The translations under genes were made by a program, and so were the position numbers. DNA of 51,449 nucleotides, taken from assembly GCA_001598975.1 (NCBI GenBank), contig BBXU01001540.1, positions 1 to 51,449 of the forward strand, given 5' to 3'. Origin of the DNA: Parachlorella kessleri. Its lineage: Eukaryota; Chlorophyta; Trebouxiophyceae; Chlorellales; Chlorellaceae. How positions within the stretch are numbered: the first letter of the stretch is position 1; each line of letters begins with the position of its first letter. Shown here piece after piece: positions 46,318-51,449 of the stretch. The notes beneath the pieces were generated by a model. It was not told the origin of the DNA and ran no database searches. It saw nothing but the letters and a program-made list of their open reading frames with translations.

Positions 46318-49300
46318 CTATGGACAGGGCCTCCAAGCAGCGCCAGGAAAGGTGCTGGAAGGGGTTGCCGCGGCGCAGGCTGGGTCTTGTACATAGCAGA
46401 ACTGGACAGGGAGCACTGCAGCAGCAGCAGCAGCAGCGGCGGCAGCACATTGCACCCCGGAAAAGGACCCTAAAGAGGCAAAAGCATGGCAGTATATGTG
46501 TCATAGTTGACTCCTGAAGGGCTCCTGCCGCGCATGGCACAAAGCAACAATTTTGATGAGCGTCTGCTGAGCAAGCCGTGCATTCTGTCCCTTGCGTGTG
46601 CAGCAGTAGCTCTGTAGCATGACGTCGCACTGGCATTGTTGCTGCGAGTCCTACAGAACGCTTGTTGCCAAATATTCCAGCAACTCACCAAAGGACTCCC
46701 CCGCCCGGCGTATGCAGCCAGTTTGGCCTGTCTGCACTGTCCCAGACATGCCGCTGCTAGTGCAAGCACATCCAGTGGTGCTGCCGGTATCTGCAAGATA
46801 TTCATCTACAGCCTAGATTGGCCTTCCAGCATGCCACGTGCTTTGCGAGTCCTTCACAAGATTTGTCACATTCAGAAGCGCAATCTCAACAATCTTGGCC
46901 CAGAAGCAATGTTGCTGTCTGCATGGACTGTGAGCAACGTCATTCCTCAACCAACAGGCGTATCCATCGCATCGATAAGGTAGCCACCAAGCCGTGCATG
47001 CCGGTGGAACCATCGTCACTGCTTTCAAGACAGCGAACTCACCAGTGGTCGAGGACGGCAGCAGGGATATAGTAATGGGTGCGGGACTAGGGGATGGCGA
47101 TGTTGGGGCTGGTGGGGGTGGTGGGCTGGGCACTGCTGGCGAGGGTGGCGAGCTTGGTGCTGTTGGTGATGGCTTGGGAGCAGGTGAGGCTTGCGCTGGG
47201 GAGGGTGCTGGCGGCTGGGGGCTAGGCAGCACAGGGGAGGGCACGCGTACGGAAATGGAAGGCAGCGGTGGTTGCCGCTGCTCGGGCGAAGGTGCGGGTG
47301 GCGGCGGGGAGGGGCGTGCTGCTTCCGCCGTCGGCGCAATCACCAGCGGTTGCTCAGCAGCTGGCGTGGCCATGGCTGCAGCCGGCGGCACCCGCCCTTC
47401 AGGCGTGGGTGCTGGCAGAGGCACCTTAGGGGAGGTCGCAGGTGCACCAGCCTCTGGCAAGGGTGGGAAAGCGGCAGTGCGGGGCGGTCTTGCGACCGCC
47501 AGCATGGAAGGCTGTGGGGCAGGAGAGAGCACGGAAGGGTCCTCCGCCCCCAGGGAGGTGCCTACCACTGGGCGGTCCATGATGTGAACTATGCCATCGG
47601 CTGCCTGGATGTTGGCCAGCAGGATGGTGGCGTTCCCCACCCGCACGGTATCTGCAGGGAGACAGGAAGTACACCAGTTATGGCGGCACTGGTATGCAGG
47701 AAGCACTGCAGGCCGTCCTTGAAGGACCTTGCGACACCATCGAGTCGACCCCACACACACCAAGGCAGTACCTGCAGCCGTCTGCCCTTCGCTTGCAGCA
47801 CGAACTCGCCAGCCCCTTCCTCTGCATATGGCTGCACCCCGCCGCATGTCAAGGTTTCGTATAACCCAGTAGGCGATTTGCTAGCTAGGCAGCAAGGCAC
47901 GCACCTTGGCAAACAGCGCCAGCACGAATCCTGCATTACTGCTTAAAGCTCTGCTGGGGCCTTACCTCCCTGGACCGTGACAGGCAGGTCAGTCCCTCCA
48001 GCTGTCTCCACATAGTCCATGGTCTTCAGCTGGTCCAGGGTCAAAGCCTCTGGCACGATGGAGTCTAGCACCAGCTGCCTCACAAAGTCTGGGCTGCTCA
48101 GGTCCCCCTGCTCCAGGCTGCCGTCCGCAATGGCAGCTGTGAAGCCCTGGTTCTCGGGTGCAAACACTGGGCCATTTGGGGAGGAAGGTGCGGCGGGGTT
48201 AGCAGGTTACTATACACCCAGATATCTAGCAAAGTTGGGCAAATTCTTAAGAGAAGGGAATCCCTGATATGCTAAGACCTGCAGCTGCGTTGGGCCCTCA
48301 GGCACAAGCACCGGCAAGGCAGACGGTGGCAGCAGGGGTGTTAGCGTGACAAGCAGCGGGCCAGAATGGCGCCTCCTGTCAGCCATAGGAGCGCGGTCTG
48401 CACCCACTGGCCGTGGGGCGGCGCCATGGTCCTAGGTTGTGCAAGCACTGAGGCAGGGGGCAGGGGCTGGCGTGTCGGCTCACCTGTGATGTTCTGCGCC
48501 TGAACGCTTGTGAGGTTGCTCTCCCGGAGGTAGGTGTAGAACAGGTAGATGCGGTTGTTGGTGCGCAGCAGGGTGCGCAGCGTGGGCAGCTGCGTGCCCT
48601 CCGCACCCGGACTGCACGTTTTGTACGCTGCCCCAGGAAAGCGCGAGTCGTTGGTGAGCCGGGTGGAGGTGTTGCAGTTCACTGGGTCCTGCATGCAGGG
48701 GCCTTGGGGAGCTAGAGTCAGGGCCAGGTGATGTTAGCGAGTGGCCCACCCACCTGCGGCGAGGCCCCGGAACTGTTGTGGCTGGCTCGAGGCTGCGGGT
48801 ACACATCAGCACATTCTGCACCAAATGCTGCCGTCACCTAGGCACGCATGCTTGGATTCTGGGCTTGGAGAGGCTCTAATGCACCATCCCCACGGGCAAT
48901 CCTGGCATCACCCACATTAATAAAGCAGACGAAGTCATTGCTGCCAAATGTGAGGAGGTGCTGGCCGCAGCCAGGCGCTGAAGTGTTAGCGCCGCCGCTG
49001 ACGCCGGTGGCAGTGCAGGCACATGGGTCGCTGGGTCCGCCTGCTGCGCCTGCTGGCTGGGTGGCTGCAGGGGCGGACACGCTACTGCCTGGGGCTGCGC
49101 TGCTCTCAGGCATTGGTGCGGAGAGGGCAGGGCTCGCTACAGACGCAGCTGGTGCGCCTGCTGCGGGCCCCTCAGGCTGCGGCGGTGCTGCCGCTATCAG
49201 CGCTGCTGCAGGTGCAGGGAATCCTCGTGTGAAGGGATTGCTGGGGCTGGGCGAAGCCGGCTGCTGGGCTCTGCCTACCATTATGCCCGACATGAGGAGC

Positions 49301-49326
49301 AGCAAGGACACCACTCGTTTCAACAT
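46318..49326 (-). CDS. FAS1 protein D: Cys module - FAS1 - Pro-rich linker - Cys module
   Basis: Six exons (49326-48916, 48688-48484, 48166-47966, 47651-47043, 46790-46689, 46415-46318) give 541 residues in frame. The signal peptide (MLKRVVSLLLLMSGIMVGRA) leads into an Ala/Pro-rich stretch and the first Cys module (CACTATGVSGGANTSAPGC, VCFINDPVNC, FPGAAYKTC), which is split by an intron as in gene A. The FAS1 domain follows: RTNNRIYLFYTYLRES, VFAPENQGFT, LVLDSIVPEALT and GIVHIMDRPVV. A linker of some 180 residues rich in P, S and A precedes the second module (CACTSSGMSGTVQTGQTGC, FCYVQDPAC, FPGAAWRPC, then P and stop). Same architecture as gene A, so the inner pair B/C and the outer pair A/D form two subtypes. 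Confidence 0.87.
46417..46440 (+). repeat. CAG/CGG microsatellite beside a splice acceptor
   Basis: A run of GCAGCAGCAGCAG then CGGCGGCAG on the + strand is a CTG/CCG run on the - strand. It lies immediately upstream of the last exon of FAS1 gene D and forms the end of the acceptor (CTGCTGCAG). Confidence 0.8.
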
Positions 49327-50242
49327 GATGGAAGGTTCTTTAAGCTGTGATCTGGGCTACCCTAGGGTTCCTCCAGCGCGTTCCTTTTCATAACGGTCCG
49401 GTGGTGCCAACACCTGCCTAAGCACCGCTATGATTTTCAGCTCCAGCCTGGCAGGGAGGATGGATGAACAATGTAGTTGTCCCGGGCGCACCTCTGGAGA
49501 CAAAGAGGAAGTTGCTGCCAGCCACCGTTCGTATCATGGTCCAAGGATTCTCCCCAACAACTTCATGGCTTCATGCAACCGACCCTCATGCAGGGTGCCG
49601 TTCCACGTATTTTGGCCTGAGGTGACTATGCAACTGCTAGCTATAGTCCCCATGTTGGCAATTTGGAAGGATTCAGTTCTGTGATCAATTGCTGCAGCTG
49701 TTGCTGTGGGGAGGTACAGGGCTCGGGCTTTGGGAGCAGGTGGAGCAGCTTTCTACAGCTCTCCATGCTGCCTGATGTTTGGGCATGCATCTTCCACAGC
49801 AACGGGATCAGAGCAGCATTGCTATTACAAAACTTGGAACGGCTCACCCTGGCAGCACACATAGCTTGCAATGACGCGCACGAGCCAACCTGATGCAGAC
49901 ACTTTGCAGGCTAGCGGGCAGTGCTGGTCATAATGACAAAGGAGGGCAGGCTCCAAACTGCCGGCCCATCATGGTGTTGGCAAGGCAAGCAGTGCATGTC
50001 CAAACCGAGGTCTGTTGGTGCTGTTGCTCAGAGAAACGCTGCATGAAACCAGTCCTTAACCAGAGGGCCGCATGAATGCTGTACTCCAGGCAAGCGAGCC
50101 TTTGCATGCCAGGTTGCTGTAGGGGTGGAACACAGCTAGTTGCACAGCTGGAAAATCACTACGTGCTTGCAAAAATTTTCGCAGAGTCTTCGGGGAAGTC
50201 TCAGGGAGTCTTCAAGGGGTCTTCAGGCTCTTCACAGGGGTT
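49327..50242. other. Intergenic region
   Basis: About 0.9 kb between FAS1 gene D and the 3' end of the last gene. No exon or known RNA is recognised. A set of near-repeats of TCTTC(A/G)GGG lies around 50187-50236. Confidence 0.5.
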
Positions 50243-51449
50243 TCATGGAGTGCACCTACCTGCACGCATGGTTCAGTGCGGGCAAGACATCAATCTTGCA
50301 CTGTCACGGCGCTCACGGAAAGATAGAGCCGTGCACGATGTTACACACATGAGTGATAGGAGTGTAGGGCACCAGATTCTACTTATCACAGACCTAATCA
50401 CAGCACGATTCGGGGGCACAGCAGGGCGCCAGGCATGCAGCACGAGCTGGTAAGGAATCTAGATGGGGTACTTTGTGCGCACCGCAAGTGATGTCACAAA
50501 ATCCCTTCATGAAGTCGGCATCGCACTTCCCAAACAACTTCTGTTGCTGCAGCCAGGCAAGACACACGAGATTCCTTAACATGCATTGCTCTGCAGTGTA
50601 TGCTGGCAATGCAGAGTCTGCTGGAGAGAAGCCCTGTGCAACTCTGCAGAAAGCTACAGAAAGGCACACGCACGATGCTTGCAGACTGCTCGGAAGATTT
50701 CCGTGGCATCTTCTGAGCTTCAAACTGGCCCTGTCAAACTTACGTCACAGGTGAAAATGGTGCCGGGGGGCACAACGTCCTGGCAGCCCTTGGAGCTGGC
50801 CTGCAGATAGGGAGAGAAAAGAGATCTTAAGAGTGGCAATGGGACAGGCGAAGGTTGATCAGACAGCTGCACCGCATGTGTTCGGCGCCAGATGACAGGC
50901 TAGCAAGGTACAGTGTTGGATGCCAGAGGAACGGCAAGCAAGGCACTTTGAAACAAGCCCACCTAGGTGGGAGTGGAGCCGTTCCTCCCACCCTCACTCC
51001 CACACACAAGCGTTCGTCCAAGTCAACATACACAAGCGTAGTCACACATACTCGCATATGGGCATTCCTACCTACCTCCGCGTTGGCGGCCGAGCCGGCA
51101 GTGTTGGCGCCATTGCTGGCGGTGCCCGCGGCCTGGCCCTGAGCCCTTGCGTTGCCGGTGGTCTGGGCGCTGCCGGTGGACTGGGTTGCGGCGCCGGTGG
51201 GGCTGGCCACAGATTGAGACTGCGGGCGAACACAGGTGAAGTGAGTGCAAAGCCGAGGTGAGGTGTGAAAGGAGGCGCCGCAATATTTGGTGGGGCCTGT
51301 CACCAAGTGTGCATGCCTGAAAGCATTGGACGCAGGGTCATGCACTGAAGGAGACCACACTTGCCTGGGCCGTGGCAGCGGCGCTTGGGGTCGCCGGTGC
51401 TAGAGCAGGGGTAGCGGGCGGTGGCGGGGGGGGTGCGGGGGGGTTGGGC
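50243..51449 (-). CDS. Secreted Ala/Pro-rich protein ending in a Cys-rich TCGRC module (5' end outside window)
   Basis: Five exons (51449-51365, 51219-51076, 50800-50744, 50546-50483, 50259-50243) are in frame to a TGA. The first, incomplete, is Pro/Ala-rich. The second (48 codons) is Ala/Gly/Thr/Gln-rich (VASPTGAATQSTGSAQTTG). The last three make a compact cysteine module: GCQDVVPPGTIFTCD, QQKLFGKCDADFMKGFCD, ITCGRCTP. The spacing C-x(11)-C, GKC, GFC and TCGRC resembles the ShKT-like pattern that recurs at the ends of many green-algal secreted proteins. The first visible intron has a GCAAGT donor. The 48-codon, phase 0-0 exon is the same size and composition as exon 9 of silk-like paralogue 1, so the two may be related at this end. 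Presumably extracellular; function unknown. Confidence 0.75.

Noticed and set aside
46994..47587. 197-codon + strand Gly/Ala-rich open frame
   Set aside because: Antisense shadow of the linker exon of FAS1 gene D.

Overview
This is a stretch of nuclear DNA from a green alga (Chlorophyta, possibly a trebouxiophyte or chlorophyte). The evidence is short exons separated by many spliceosomal introns (GTGAGT-like donors, TGCAG acceptors), GC-rich coding sequence, TGTAA poly(A) signals, hydroxyproline-type (SP)n/(PPSP)n linkers next to FAS1 domains, and an interstitial TTTAGGG telomere-type tract. No species assignment is possible from the sequence alone. Genes were modelled by joining exons by eye. 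Where I give exon coordinates, the joins were checked to stay in frame.

The first part (1-30 kb, all on the + strand) carries housekeeping-type genes. In order they are: the 3' end of an unrecognised gene; a calcineurin-like metallophosphoesterase with all its metal motifs; an F-box/leucine-rich-repeat protein; an alternative-oxidase-family protein that has lost about half of its di-iron ligands; a family-A DNA polymerase of the POLQ/POLN type with a very long low-complexity N-terminus and no helicase; and the mitochondrial inner-membrane organiser MIC60/mitofilin.

The second part (30.6-51.4 kb) is a cluster of genes for secreted, apparently extracellular-matrix or cell-wall proteins. Two are Ala/Gln-rich, silk-like paralogues on the + strand (30639-33811 and 34525-37180). 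They face a head-to-tail array of four FAS1 (fasciclin) genes on the - strand (37742-49326). A fifth - strand secreted gene runs off the right edge; it is Ala/Pro-rich and ends in a Cys-rich TCGRC module. The two sets converge at 37181-37741.

All four FAS1 proteins share a signal peptide, one FAS1 domain, a Pro/Ser-rich linker and a previously unfamiliar six-cysteine module at the extreme C-terminus. Two of them carry a second copy of that module at the N-terminus. Most of these exons are bounded by phase-1 introns on both sides, which suits exon shuffling. Several introns in the secreted genes appear to use GC-AG splice sites. The most interesting items are this matrix cluster with its modular cysteine domain, the ligand-poor AOX-like protein, and a 28-bp minisatellite that reiterates a 5' splice site in the phosphoesterase gene.
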